A DNA stretch of 34,910 bases from CAYFWF01 sp964346815 (GCA_964346815.1 CAYFWF010000010.1:1-34910); one strand, 5' to 3'. Numbered from the stretch's first letter, positions 7,179 to 15,489 are shown. The notes: a model not told the origin generated them from the letters alone. Program-made: numbers and translations.

Positions 7179-8413
7179 TTGTAGTTGAAATTAGATTTAT
7201 AAATGGTAGAATTTTGACGAAGTAGTTTTTTTTCAATTTCTTTGCATATATCTATTTCTTTCATTCCAACAGTTTCAATGAATTCAATCCCTTTGTTATC
7301 CATCATTAATATTGTCAATGGATCTGTTTTTAAAGAACTATCTGTGACGTACTCTTCTTCATCGGAGAAAATTTTCTCTAACGAGATATATTTATCAAAT
7401 GACATTTCTATATAATTTTCCCATTCATGAATATCGCTCTCATTAAACGGTTTGAAAAACACTAGTATCAATTTTGCTTTTACCTTTTTATTAATCAACA
7501 TTTTTTCAAGTTGCATCAAGGTTCTTATTCTTTCACGACTCCTGCATCTTGGGCAGAAAGAAGAAAAAAAGGTGATTACTATAGGGAAGCTGCTAAAATT
7601 TTTTATATACCTTATTGAAATGGCCATCTCTTTGAAAAGCTTAACCGGAATTTCTTCTTCTTCTTCTTCTTCAAAGATGATGTCTTCAGGATTTATCTCC
7701 TTTCTCTCCGCAAGGACATAGGCCCTCCGAATGAGATTCTCCAGCTCCCGTACATTCCCGGGAAAAGAATAATCCATGATTTTTTGCAGAGCTTTCGAAC
7801 TCAGTTGCTTTTCTTCCTTGAACTCTGCGCCTATTTCGTGGAGGATCTTATCGACGAATAGAGGGATATCTTCTTTCCTTTCCCGGAGAGGGAGAATTTC
7901 TAGTTTGAAGATATTAATCCGGTAATAAAAGTCTTTTCTTAATCTGCCATGTTTTATCTCTATAGCTGGGTTTTTGTTCGTTGCCATAATAAAGCGGGTG
8001 TCAGCTTTTCTTATTATTGTCTCACCGATCCTCCTGAATTCCCCGCACTCCAGGAGTCTCAGTAGTTTAGCCTGAAGGTCGAGTGAGGCCTCGGTTATTT
8101 CGTCGAGAAAAACCACTCCGCCCCTCGAATCTTCGATCAAGCCTTTTTTCTCATCCCTGGCGTCAGTGAAAGCTCCTCTGCGGTGGCCGAAGAGTTCCGA
8201 TTCTGCCAGAGTGAGGGGGATAGAGGCGCAATTCACAGGAATGAAGGATTTGTCTTTCCTCGTGCTCAACCGGTGGATGTTCCTGGCTGCGACCTCTTTG
8301 CCGACCCCTGTTTCTCCGATGAGGAGAACAGGCCAGTCTAATTTTGCGGCCTTGGAAATAAAAGCTCTCACTTGCTCCGATGATTGGCTTTTCCCGATAA
8401 TTTCTTTAACCAT
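7175..8413 (-). CDS. Sigma-54-type AAA+ ATPase fused to a thioredoxin-like domain
   Basis: About 412 residues from ATG 8413, which has AGGGAG 9 bases upstream; ATG 8419 and TTG 8422 are alternatives. Residues 1-245 form a complete sigma-54 interaction AAA+ module: Walker A GETGVGK (33-39), sigma-54 loop GAFTDA (80-85, in place of GAFTGA), Walker B VVFLDEI (100-106), and a PGNVRELENLIRR tail. There is no N-terminal receiver or sensor domain and no C-terminal Fis-type helix-turn-helix. After seven Glu (248-254), residues about 262-397 look like a thioredoxin/TlpA fold: FPIVITFFSSFCPRCRS with a CPRC motif (287-290), then a late strand after TDP (TDPLTILMMDNKG). Base composition changes at the junction. 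It is the first gene of the operon. The combination suggests a redox-responsive regulator or a captured thiol oxidoreductase; neither is proven. Confidence 0.8.
   Translation of the reverse strand: MVKEIIGKSQSSEQVRAFISKAAKLDWPVLLIGETGVGKEVAARNIHRLSTRKDKSFIPVNCASIPLTLAESELFGHRRGAFTDARDEKKGLIEDSRGGVVFLDEITEASLDLQAKLLRLLECGEFRRIGETIIRKADTRFIMATNKNPAIEIKHGRLRKDFYYRINIFKLEILPLRERKEDIPLFVDKILHEIGAEFKEEKQLSSKALQKIMDYSFPGNVRELENLIRRAYVLAERKEINPEDIIFEEEEEEEIPVKLFKEMAISIRYIKNFSSFPIVITFFSSFCPRCRSRERIRTLMQLEKMLINKKVKAKLILVFFKPFNESDIHEWENYIEMSFDKYISLEKIFSDEEEYVTDSSLKTDPLTILMMDNKGIEFIETVGMKEIDICKEIEKKLLRQNSTIYKSNFNYK
7652..7672 (+). repeat. (TTC)7 trinucleotide repeat at the domain junction
   Basis: Seven uninterrupted TTC units on the plus strand, encoding the seven-Glu run (GAA codons) between the AAA+ and thioredoxin-like halves of the fused protein. 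Such a run can change length by slippage without breaking the frame, so linker length may vary between strains. Confidence 0.9.
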
Positions 8414-8520
8414 GTTCATCAACTCCCTAGATTTCTATAAAAAAAGATGAGTCTTTCGTTTTAGCTAAACTGGCAGGTGAGAATTTTTGCCCTCATTTTC
8501 CCATCCAACCATCGTCAGGA

Positions 8521-8549
8521 AATATAAATCACGATAAAATAGATGTCAA
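8521..8549 (-). promoter_or_regulatory. Consensus sigma-70-type promoter of the propeller/peptide operon
   Basis: On the minus strand, TTGACA (8544-8549) and TATATT (8521-8526) are separated by exactly 17 bases. Transcription would start near 8513, giving a leader of about 100 bases before the ATG at 8413. This suggests that the operon encoding a sigma-54-type ATPase is itself read by the housekeeping sigma factor. Confidence 0.7.
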
Positions 8550-8586
8550 GGACCATCGGAAACCGTTCATGGTAGGTAAAAACGGT

Positions 8587-8631
8587 GCAGGAGAGCTCAA
8601 AAGTACCCAATATCGCATAGAGGGCTCCTGC
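8587..8631. repeat. Imperfect inverted repeat downstream of IS91-type remnant
   Basis: GCAGGAGAGCTC at 8587-8598 and GAGGGCTCCTGC at 8620-8631 pair at 10 of 12 positions across a 21-base loop. It lies just past the transposase remnant stop (near 8647), where IS91-family elements carry their replication-origin end, often with a hairpin. It may be the residual element end; the evidence is positional only. Confidence 0.4.
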
Positions 8632-8648
8632 CGGGTCAGAAAAGAATC

Positions 8649-8820
8649 ATGAAAAATATTCGGCGCCTGTCTCAGAGGCCATCAAGAATTCTTGATAGGC
8701 GAGATGAGGCGGGGGGAGGTCTCCTGGCCCAAAGATCAGGTTGAGATGTTGGATGACCCTGTCCGCCACGGAATAATCGATGAGGAAAGCGATGATCCGT
8801 GGGGGACCTCGGGCTCTTAA
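8649..8820 (-). pseudogene. Second IS91-family transposase C-terminal remnant
   Basis: The minus-strand frame reads ARGPPRIIAFLID, then VADRVIQHLNLIFGP and PPPHLAYQEFLMASE, stopping at a TGA near 8647-8649. This is again the tail of an IS91-type transposase (I-I-A-F-I-x-D, V-I-x-x-L, H-L). By eye it is only around 60 percent identical in bases to the remnant at 4229-4560, so the two derive from different elements. It abuts the 3' end of bamI. No catalytic part remains. Confidence 0.6.
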
Positions 8821-8825
8821 CTCTG

Positions 8826-9464
8826 TTATTTCTTGAATGCAGTTTGGGAGGAATTTCTAGGAAACGCAAGAGCTTCGGTTAGAACGAAAGCGGCCTGGAG
8901 ATAGGCTGTGGGGCAGAGCTCGAAACATTCCTTGCAGTTAACGCACTCGGCCGCGGCTATCTCAGGGATGAACCGTATCTCCCGTCTGGCTCCGCAGTCC
9001 ACAAATCCCACCGCATGTTTCTTCTTGACCTCGGCACAGTATCTCACACACAAGCCGCACAGAATGCAGAAGGAGGACTCTCTTTCGAAACGGTCGGGGT
9101 CTGCCCCATACTCTTGAGCCAGTTCCTGCAGTTGCGGCGAGCACGGCGCATGAGCCAGCAGAAACTCCAGAATCAGTTTGCGGATTTTATCCACCTTCTC
9201 GGAGCTGGTTTTGACGATCAGATCCTGTTCCACCGGGTAAAGGCAGGCCGCAACGAATTTCGTCCAGCCCCGAACCTCTGCCTCAACTGTGCAAATGCGG
9301 CATAAACCATGGGGTTCCAATTTCTGGTGGTGACAGAGCGTAGGGATGAATATATCCGCTTTTTGGGCGGCGTCCAAAATGGTCATCCCCTCTGTGGCTC
9401 TCACCTGTTTTCCATCTATCTGAATGAGGATTTCACTTTTCTTTTTTGGCTTTCCCATAATCAT
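8826..9464 (-). CDS. bamI: BamI-like iron-sulfur subunit of class II benzoyl-CoA reductase (NuoG/HoxU-like)
   Basis: 212 residues. An N-terminal [2Fe-2S] ferredoxin domain has Cys 44, 55, 58 and 74. Two [4Fe-4S] motifs follow: CILCGLCVRYC (133-143) and CVNCKECFELC (174-184). This is the N-terminal architecture of NuoG and of diaphorase subunit HoxU, and it corresponds to BamI, which carries electrons to or from the flavin subunit BamH. The start overlaps the bamH stop (ATGA, 9461-9464), showing translational coupling. It is the last gene of the bam operon; an IS91-type remnant begins a few bases after the stop. Two fragments of this gene are duplicated at 2721-2937 and 4561-4666. Confidence 0.88.
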   Translation of the reverse strand: MIMGKPKKKSEILIQIDGKQVRATEGMTILDAAQKADIFIPTLCHHQKLEPHGLCRICTVEAEVRGWTKFVAACLYPVEQDLIVKTSSEKVDKIRKLILEFLLAHAPCSPQLQELAQEYGADPDRFERESSFCILCGLCVRYCAEVKKKHAVGFVDCGARREIRFIPEIAAAECVNCKECFELCPTAYLQAAFVLTEALAFPRNSSQTAFKK

Positions 9465-11134
9465 TCTCGCTTCTCTGCCGGGCTCGCCGGCTTTGCGATG
9501 TTCGCCTCGTACTCGTCTCTAAAATAGCGCAGCGTGCTGAGGAGCGGGTCGGCAGCCGTTTTTCCCAGCGCGCACAAGGAGGCCGCTCCCGTGACCTCGG
9601 CGATCTCCTCCAGAAGCTCGATGTCTCCCTCTCTCCCTTTTCCATCACGAATATTGGCCAGAATCTTGAGCATCTGCCGGATGCCTTCCCGGCAGGGGAC
9701 GCATTTGCCGCACGACTCATTGGAGAGGAAGTCGAGAAAATACCTGGTGAGATCGATCATACTGGTATCTTCATCCAACACCAGCATGCTGCCTGCACCG
9801 ATCGCGGCTCCCAGTTTCGAAAGCTCGTCGAAGTCCAGAGGAGTATCCAGAAGGCCCTCGGGAATAGAGCCTCCCATAGGTCCTCCGAAGTGAACCGCTT
9901 TGAGTTTTTTTCCGTTTGGAATTCCGCCACCGATACCGGTGACGATCTCTCTGATGGTGGTCCCGAAAGGCACTTCGGCCACCCCTGTATTGACGATATG
10001 GCCGGATAAGGATACAAGTTTGGTTCCCTTACTCCGCTCTGTCCCGGTAGCGGCATACCATTCAGAGCCCTTATCGATGATCAAGGGCACATTCGCCCAG
10101 GTTTCGACATTGTTCAGCACACTCGGGTTTTCCCAAATACCTTTTACCGAAGTTCGGATGTATTTGGGCCTTGGCTCCGGGGGATTCCCTTCTATCGACC
10201 TCATCAGGGCGCTGGACTCGCCGGAAACGAATATCCCGATATCCAGATGCACCTCGACATGAAAGTCAAAGCCTGAGCCGAGAATGTTTTTGCCCAACAG
10301 TCCGTATTCCCCCGCCTGTGCGAGAGCCGTATCGATATTGTTTTTGAGTTGAGGGGTGTCATGACGGGCGTAGACAAATCCTTGGTGTGAGCCCACAGCA
10401 TAGGCGCCGATGATCAAGCCTTCCAGAACACTGTGCGGATTTCCCGAAAGAATGGCTCTATCCATGAACGCCCCCAGCTCCCCTTCATGTGCGTTGACGA
10501 TAACGTACTTTTCTTTGCCTGGGGCATTGCGCGCAGTTTCCCACTTCCGGCCGGCTGGGAATCCGCCGCCACCCCGGCCGCGCAGGTTGGCTTTCTTTAT
10601 TTCTTCCAGAACTTCCTCCGGGCTCATCTCAAGAAGCGATTTGGATAAAGAGGAATAACCGCCGACAGTCAGGTAGTCGTCGATGTTCCGGGGATCGATC
10701 TTGGTGTTATTGCCCATAATGTGCCGCATCTGGTTCTTGTAGAAAGGTATTTCAGATTGACGGACTGCTTTTTCGCCGGTCTGGGGATCGGTGTAAATGA
10801 GCCGGTCGATCACTTTTTTTTCGAGCACAGTCTGGGAGACAATTTCCGGGACATCCTTAGGCGTGACCTCCACATAGCAGATCTCTTCGGGATAAATAAC
10901 CACCAGAGGTCCCTTTTCGCAAAAGCCATGGCAGCCGGTTGCTTTCAAATCGAATTTGGTTTTTAATTTTTTTTGGTCGAATTCTTGTTCAAAGGTGCTG
11001 AGAACCCTGCCGTTATCCAGGCCGAGACAGCCCATTCCCGCACATACGGCGATGCAGGGTTTTACGGGATCTCTCTCTGACAAGATGCTCTTCCTCAATT
11101 CTTCCAGTTCAGAGGCTGAATTCACTCTCGGCAT
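9461..11134 (-). CDS. bamH: BamH-like flavin subunit (NuoF-like) of class II benzoyl-CoA reductase
   Basis: 557 residues. An N-terminal thioredoxin-like [2Fe-2S] domain (CAGMGC 31-36, CHGFC 68-72) is followed by a NuoF core with the FMN loop RGRGGGGFPAG (185-195) and a C-terminal [4Fe-4S] site (CGKCVPC 475-481, Cys521). It lacks the extra C-terminal ferredoxin domain of HydB-type subunits. In standard NuoF the nucleotide pocket reads NADEGEPG and YICGEETAL; here these are NAHEGELG (214-221) and FVSGESSAL (302-310), so several residues that contact NADH differ. In the Bam complex this subunit is thought to hold FMN and exchange electrons with a soluble or membrane carrier. The start at 11134 has GAGGGAAG upstream and lies 10 bases after the previous gene. 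Confidence 0.88.
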   Translation of the reverse strand: MPRVNSASELEELRKSILSERDPVKPCIAVCAGMGCLGLDNGRVLSTFEQEFDQKKLKTKFDLKATGCHGFCEKGPLVVIYPEEICYVEVTPKDVPEIVSQTVLEKKVIDRLIYTDPQTGEKAVRQSEIPFYKNQMRHIMGNNTKIDPRNIDDYLTVGGYSSLSKSLLEMSPEEVLEEIKKANLRGRGGGGFPAGRKWETARNAPGKEKYVIVNAHEGELGAFMDRAILSGNPHSVLEGLIIGAYAVGSHQGFVYARHDTPQLKNNIDTALAQAGEYGLLGKNILGSGFDFHVEVHLDIGIFVSGESSALMRSIEGNPPEPRPKYIRTSVKGIWENPSVLNNVETWANVPLIIDKGSEWYAATGTERSKGTKLVSLSGHIVNTGVAEVPFGTTIREIVTGIGGGIPNGKKLKAVHFGGPMGGSIPEGLLDTPLDFDELSKLGAAIGAGSMLVLDEDTSMIDLTRYFLDFLSNESCGKCVPCREGIRQMLKILANIRDGKGREGDIELLEEIAEVTGAASLCALGKTAADPLLSTLRYFRDEYEANIAKPASPAEKRE

Positions 11135-11143
11135 AATCTTCCC

Positions 11144-12343
11144 TCATTCATCATTTCTCAACACATCTTTGACCTCGTTGGGAGTAAGCTTCCCGTGATG
11201 CTTCCCATCCACGATGATTTCCGGTCCTGAATTGCAGCAGCCAAGGCAGATGCCGGTTTCTAGGCTGAACTTTGAATCAGGATCCGTCTCACCGGCTTTA
11301 ATTCCGATCAGGTCTTGAATTGTATCGAGAAGACGTTCCGAACCCCGAACATAACAGGAAGGCCCCGAACATACGTGAACTTCATGACTTCCCTGGGGCA
11401 TCATACGGAAGGTCTTATGAAAGGTAACGATCTGCATGACCCGGCTTAACGGCACCTTCAATTTTTCGCTGACCCTCTCTAATACTTCTTGGGGAAGCCA
11501 GCGGTTTTGGTGCTGAATTTCCAGTAAGGCTTGAACCAGTGAGCCGGGTTTGCCCTGGTGTTTATTTATAATCCTATCGATTTTATCGTAATCCAAGGCC
11601 TCTGTGCGAATGTCCCGATTTCTTGCTGAAACATTCAGGTGTCTGGATATTTCAGACGGGCTTAATCCCAACAGGGCAGAGATTTCGCTCGCCGATAAAG
11701 GTCTTTCCCGAAGCAGCAGCATCATCTGGCTGAGAACCAATTTATCTGCAATGAGCTCATTGAATAATCTATCAAACTCTTCACTGGTGAAAAATTTTGT
11801 GTACGCTTCCTCAGTTCTGACCGGCACTCTCAGCCTTTCCGACTGCACCAGCTTGATATAGGGGATGAGGTTGGTAACCGCCTCGAGTTTGAATTTTAAT
11901 TCATGTTCATCCAAGCTTTCGCTCTTGCCCAATGGGCCCAACTTCTCTATCCTGGGAACGAATTCATTCATGATATGGGCAAAACGGATTCCTTCACCTG
12001 CCGACACCCATTCAATTCTCAACCGTTCGGGATTCAGCCCGATGTGCTCCAGCAGTTTCTTGCATATATACACCATGCTTAATGCATCGTAATTTCCATG
12101 GGTGACATAATGGCAGTCATTCAGATGGCAGCCTCCGATGAACACGGCGTCCTGTCCGGTCGCAAACGCCCGGAATATGTGTGCCGGGTCCACTCTGCCG
12201 GAACACATCACCCGGATCACCCGGATATTCGGAGGGTACTGAAACCGGGACACTCCGGCCAGGTCCGCTCCCGCGTAGCAGCACCAGTTGCAGAGAAATC
12301 CTAGAATCCTGGGTTCAAATGTATGTGCCGCACCCATTCTCAA
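11144..12343 (-). CDS. bamFG: BamF-BamG fusion: MvhD-like plus NuoE-like subunit of class II benzoyl-CoA reductase
   Basis: 399 residues combining two subunits that are normally separate. Residues about 10-130 are an MvhD-type domain (FLCNWCCYAGAD 16-27, VMCSGRVDP 45-53, GCHLNDCHY 71-79), the BamF part that docks on HdrA. Residues about 180-240 form a linker with a winged-helix-like pattern (LSASEISALLGLSPSEISRHL). Residues 250-399 are a NuoE/BamG domain with its [2Fe-2S] Cys at 325, 330, 366 and 370. A position that is selenocysteine in some MvhD-like proteins is Cys here. The start overlaps the bamE stop by ATGA (12340-12343). Fusing the two would fix the HdrA side and the flavin side of the complex in 1:1 ratio. 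Confidence 0.88.
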   Translation of the reverse strand: MRMGAAHTFEPRILGFLCNWCCYAGADLAGVSRFQYPPNIRVIRVMCSGRVDPAHIFRAFATGQDAVFIGGCHLNDCHYVTHGNYDALSMVYICKKLLEHIGLNPERLRIEWVSAGEGIRFAHIMNEFVPRIEKLGPLGKSESLDEHELKFKLEAVTNLIPYIKLVQSERLRVPVRTEEAYTKFFTSEEFDRLFNELIADKLVLSQMMLLLRERPLSASEISALLGLSPSEISRHLNVSARNRDIRTEALDYDKIDRIINKHQGKPGSLVQALLEIQHQNRWLPQEVLERVSEKLKVPLSRVMQIVTFHKTFRMMPQGSHEVHVCSGPSCYVRGSERLLDTIQDLIGIKAGETDPDSKFSLETGICLGCCNSGPEIIVDGKHHGKLTPNEVKDVLRNDE

Positions 12344-15300
12344 CTCGCTCCTTCATCGGCCTGGTGCTCCGCAGGTGGTGGAGCCGCCGCATCGATCTGG
12401 CCGAAGACCTCTTCATCGGTATAGTGCTTCAATGTAATGGCATTGGTCGGACACCTGGCGTTGCAGAGACCATCGCCCTTGCAGAGAATGGGATTCACCC
12501 TGGCTTTTTTGCCCTTCGGTGTCTCACAAAATTCTATGGCACCATACGCACAAGCTGTAATACATGCCCCGCATGCCACACAATCATCTTCTTTCACCTC
12601 GCAAACAGCGCCGGAGGCTGTGACCGAATCCTGGGAGAGCAGTGTGACGGCCCGGCCCGCAGCTCCGTAAGCCTGACCGATCACCTCGGAGATAGGCTTG
12701 GGATAGTGCGCTGCCCCGCACAGGTAAACGCCTTCGGCAGCAAAGTCAACGGGTCTTAACTTCACATGGGCCTCCTGGAAGAAACCGTCCGGGCTCAAAG
12801 GCACCTTGAACAGCCGGGCTATTTCCCGGCTTCGCTTGGAAGGAACGACAGCGGCGGAAAGGACGAGGTAATCGGCATCCAGTGCGAGCCTCTGACCCAA
12901 AATGGGATCAGGTACGCTGATCCGCAGAACCGGTTTGCCCTCCTGTGTGGCGGATTCCACCCGAGGCTTGTCATCCGGATCCCAGCGGATGAACTTGACC
13001 TCTTTCTCCGCTGCCTCGCGATAAGAATCCTCTGCGAACCCATAGGTTCTCATATCCCGGAAGAGAATGGTGATGTCCATCTCCGGGTTGATCTCTTTCA
13101 GTTTCAAGGCGTTCTTAACAGCCTGGCTGCAGCATATGCGTGAGCAGTAATTTCTCTCTTCCTCTCTGCAGCCCACACATTGGATCATCACCAGGCTCCG
13201 GCAGTCGGTCATTCTTTTTTCATCCTCGACGATCTGCTCCTCCAATTCCAACTGGGTCAGCACCCTGTCGTCTTCCCCATAAAGATATTCCGTGGGCCTG
13301 TATTCTTCAGCACCCGTTGCGAGGATGACTGCGCCATGGTGTATCTCTTTGATTCTTCCTTCGGATTTCACGGTGGTGATGAAATTGCCCACATAACCGG
13401 AAACATCCGTAATGGCCGCATGGTGAGAGACATGGATCAAAGGGTGCCGATAAACCTTGCGGATAAGATCGCTCAGATAAGCCTGGACATCCAGCCCTTC
13501 CAGGGTGTAGTGAATCCTCCGGGCCATTCCCCCCAGTTCGGTATCCTTTTCCACCAGGTGAACTTCGAATCCCTGGTCGGCCAGGCTCAGGGCACTGGTC
13601 ATCCCGGCCAGGCCTCCTCCGACCACCAGCCCCGTCTTGTTGACGGGCAGATCGAATTCCTGGAGGGGTTCCAGATGGACGGTCCGGGCGACCGACATCC
13701 GGACGATATCCTTTGCCTTTTGGGTGGCTTCTTCCTTTTGTTTGGAATGAACCCAGGAGCAGTGTTCTCTGATATTCGCCATTTCGAAAAAATATTGGTT
13801 GATGCCCCCTTCCCGGAGCGTATCCCTGAACAACGGCTCATGCGTCCTGGGTGTGCAGGCGGCGACCACCACGCGGTTGAGCTTTTTTTCCCGGATGGTG
13901 TCCGCTATCTGCTCGGCTGCATCGGTGGAACATACGAAGAGTCCCTCTTCGGCATGAACGACACGGTCCAAGGTGGAGGAATATGCAACCACCGAAGGGA
14001 CATCCACCACTCTTCCGATATTGGCACCGCAGTGGCACACGAACACTCCCACCCTGGCTTCCTCTCCCACAACGTCTCTTTCCGGCGGATATATCCTGTC
14101 CCTGGCCAGCTTTCCCCGGCGGTAATCGAGGAGATTCCCGCAAAGGGCTCCGGCCCCGCTGGCGGTCACGACCGACTCGGGGATATCCATTGGACCCAGG
14201 AATGCTCCGCTTGCATAAATTCCCGGACGGGTGGTTTCCATAGGATCGAGGGGATGGGTTTTACAGAATCCGTAGGAGTTGAGCCGGATGCCGAACGTCT
14301 CAGCCAAATTCTGCACATCCGCAGGAGGATTCAACCCGACTCCCAATACCACCAGATCGAATTCTTCTTCCTTTACTCCTTCCTCGGAGGTGGCGTATCG
14401 TATGGTGATATTCTTCGTTTGCGGGATCTCTCTTCCTATCGACACGTAGCTTCTTATAAACGTAACGCCGGGAAGGCCCTCCGCTCTTTGGTAGAATCGT
14501 TCGAAATCCTTACCAAAGGAGCGGATGTCGTTATGGAATATGAAAGCCTGCGTTTCCGCGTCATGGTCCTTTGCCAGAATCACCTGCTTCTGGATATACG
14601 AGCAGCATACCGAGGAACAATAGCTGTTGCCGCCGGGGATAACCTGCCTGGAGCCGACGCAGTGAATCCAGGCTATTTTATGGGGATGCTTTTTGTCCGA
14701 GGGACGCAGTATCTCGCCTTTGTGCGGCCCGGTGGCACACAGGAGCCGCTCGAAGTCGAGGCTGGTTACCACGTTTTCCATCTTTCCATAACCATAATCA
14801 CCCCGGAGCTTGGGATCGAAAGTCTCGTATCCCGGAGACAGAATGACCGCCCCTACCTTTACCTTGACCTTCTCCGCTTCTTGATGAAGATCGATGGCGT
14901 CATTCTGACAGATTCCCTGGCAGATGGTGCATTTCTTGTCTTTGAGGTACAGGCAGTTTTCATCGATATACGTGACGAGGGGAACGGCTTGAGAGAAGTA
15001 TATATGGATGGCCTTATTGGATGATAAGTCCTGGTTGAATGGATCGGGAACCTGGACCGGGCAGTACTCGACACAGACCGTACAACCGGTGCATTTATCC
15101 TCTCTAACGTATCTGGGCTTTTTGATCAGGTTCACCGTGAAGTCTCCTGCTTCCCCTTCTACGCTGTCTACGTCCGTATAGGTCAGGATCTCTATGTTGG
15201 GATGTCTGTCACATTCGATAAACTTGGGAGATTCGATGCACATGGAGCAGTCATTGGTGGGGAAAGTCTTATCGAGCTGGGCCATCTTGCCGCCGATGGT

Positions 15301-15453
15301 GGGTGATTTTTCGACCAGGTAAACCTTAAAGCCGGCAGTGGCAAGATCGAGCGAGGCCTGGATGCCGCTGATCCCTCCACCCACCACCATGATGTCTCCA
15401 AAATTCCTGTCCTCAAAGTCTTTACAGAGCTTTTCGATTCCTTCTTTTTCCAC
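12340..15453 (-). CDS. bamE: BamE-like double HdrA flavoprotein of class II benzoyl-CoA reductase
   Basis: 1037 residues, two HdrA-like units in tandem. The first FAD motif is GGGISG (25-30) with GGKMAQLD following; a ferredoxin motif CTGCTVCVEYC lies at 121-131 and further Cys-rich sites around 174-182. A second FAD motif GGGLAG (612-617) heads the second unit, with CVGCREEERNYCSRICC (759-775). The C-terminus holds two [4Fe-4S] motifs (CVACGACITAC 958-968; CKGDGLCNARC 991-1001). HdrA is the electron-bifurcating flavoprotein of heterodisulfide reductases; BamE is proposed to use bifurcation to drive the very low-potential ring reduction. The start is a GTG at 15453 with GAGA upstream. There is no in-frame TGA, so no selenocysteine. 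A long antisense frame here is a shadow. Confidence 0.9.
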   Translation of the reverse strand: MEKEGIEKLCKDFEDRNFGDIMVVGGGISGIQASLDLATAGFKVYLVEKSPTIGGKMAQLDKTFPTNDCSMCIESPKFIECDRHPNIEILTYTDVDSVEGEAGDFTVNLIKKPRYVREDKCTGCTVCVEYCPVQVPDPFNQDLSSNKAIHIYFSQAVPLVTYIDENCLYLKDKKCTICQGICQNDAIDLHQEAEKVKVKVGAVILSPGYETFDPKLRGDYGYGKMENVVTSLDFERLLCATGPHKGEILRPSDKKHPHKIAWIHCVGSRQVIPGGNSYCSSVCCSYIQKQVILAKDHDAETQAFIFHNDIRSFGKDFERFYQRAEGLPGVTFIRSYVSIGREIPQTKNITIRYATSEEGVKEEEFDLVVLGVGLNPPADVQNLAETFGIRLNSYGFCKTHPLDPMETTRPGIYASGAFLGPMDIPESVVTASGAGALCGNLLDYRRGKLARDRIYPPERDVVGEEARVGVFVCHCGANIGRVVDVPSVVAYSSTLDRVVHAEEGLFVCSTDAAEQIADTIREKKLNRVVVAACTPRTHEPLFRDTLREGGINQYFFEMANIREHCSWVHSKQKEEATQKAKDIVRMSVARTVHLEPLQEFDLPVNKTGLVVGGGLAGMTSALSLADQGFEVHLVEKDTELGGMARRIHYTLEGLDVQAYLSDLIRKVYRHPLIHVSHHAAITDVSGYVGNFITTVKSEGRIKEIHHGAVILATGAEEYRPTEYLYGEDDRVLTQLELEEQIVEDEKRMTDCRSLVMIQCVGCREEERNYCSRICCSQAVKNALKLKEINPEMDITILFRDMRTYGFAEDSYREAAEKEVKFIRWDPDDKPRVESATQEGKPVLRISVPDPILGQRLALDADYLVLSAAVVPSKRSREIARLFKVPLSPDGFFQEAHVKLRPVDFAAEGVYLCGAAHYPKPISEVIGQAYGAAGRAVTLLSQDSVTASGAVCEVKEDDCVACGACITACAYGAIEFCETPKGKKARVNPILCKGDGLCNARCPTNAITLKHYTDEEVFGQIDAAAPPPAEHQADEGAS

Positions 15454-15489
15454 TTCTCTTTTCCAATATTATGAATGTATTCATTCTTT

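Noticed and set aside
8471..8490. TGGCAG...TTGC resembling a sigma-54 promoter
   Set aside because: The GG and GC elements are 15 bases apart instead of 10, and it points to the plus strand away from the operon.
13180..15024. A 614-codon open frame on the plus strand
   Set aside because: It is exactly antisense to bamE, whose motifs are unmistakable; long antisense frames are common opposite GC-balanced coding sequence, and the product shows no recognisable domain.
11144..15453. Possible selenocysteine sites in the BamE and BamF subunits
   Set aside because: Some homologues use selenocysteine, but here the frames have no internal TGA and the matching positions are Cys codons.
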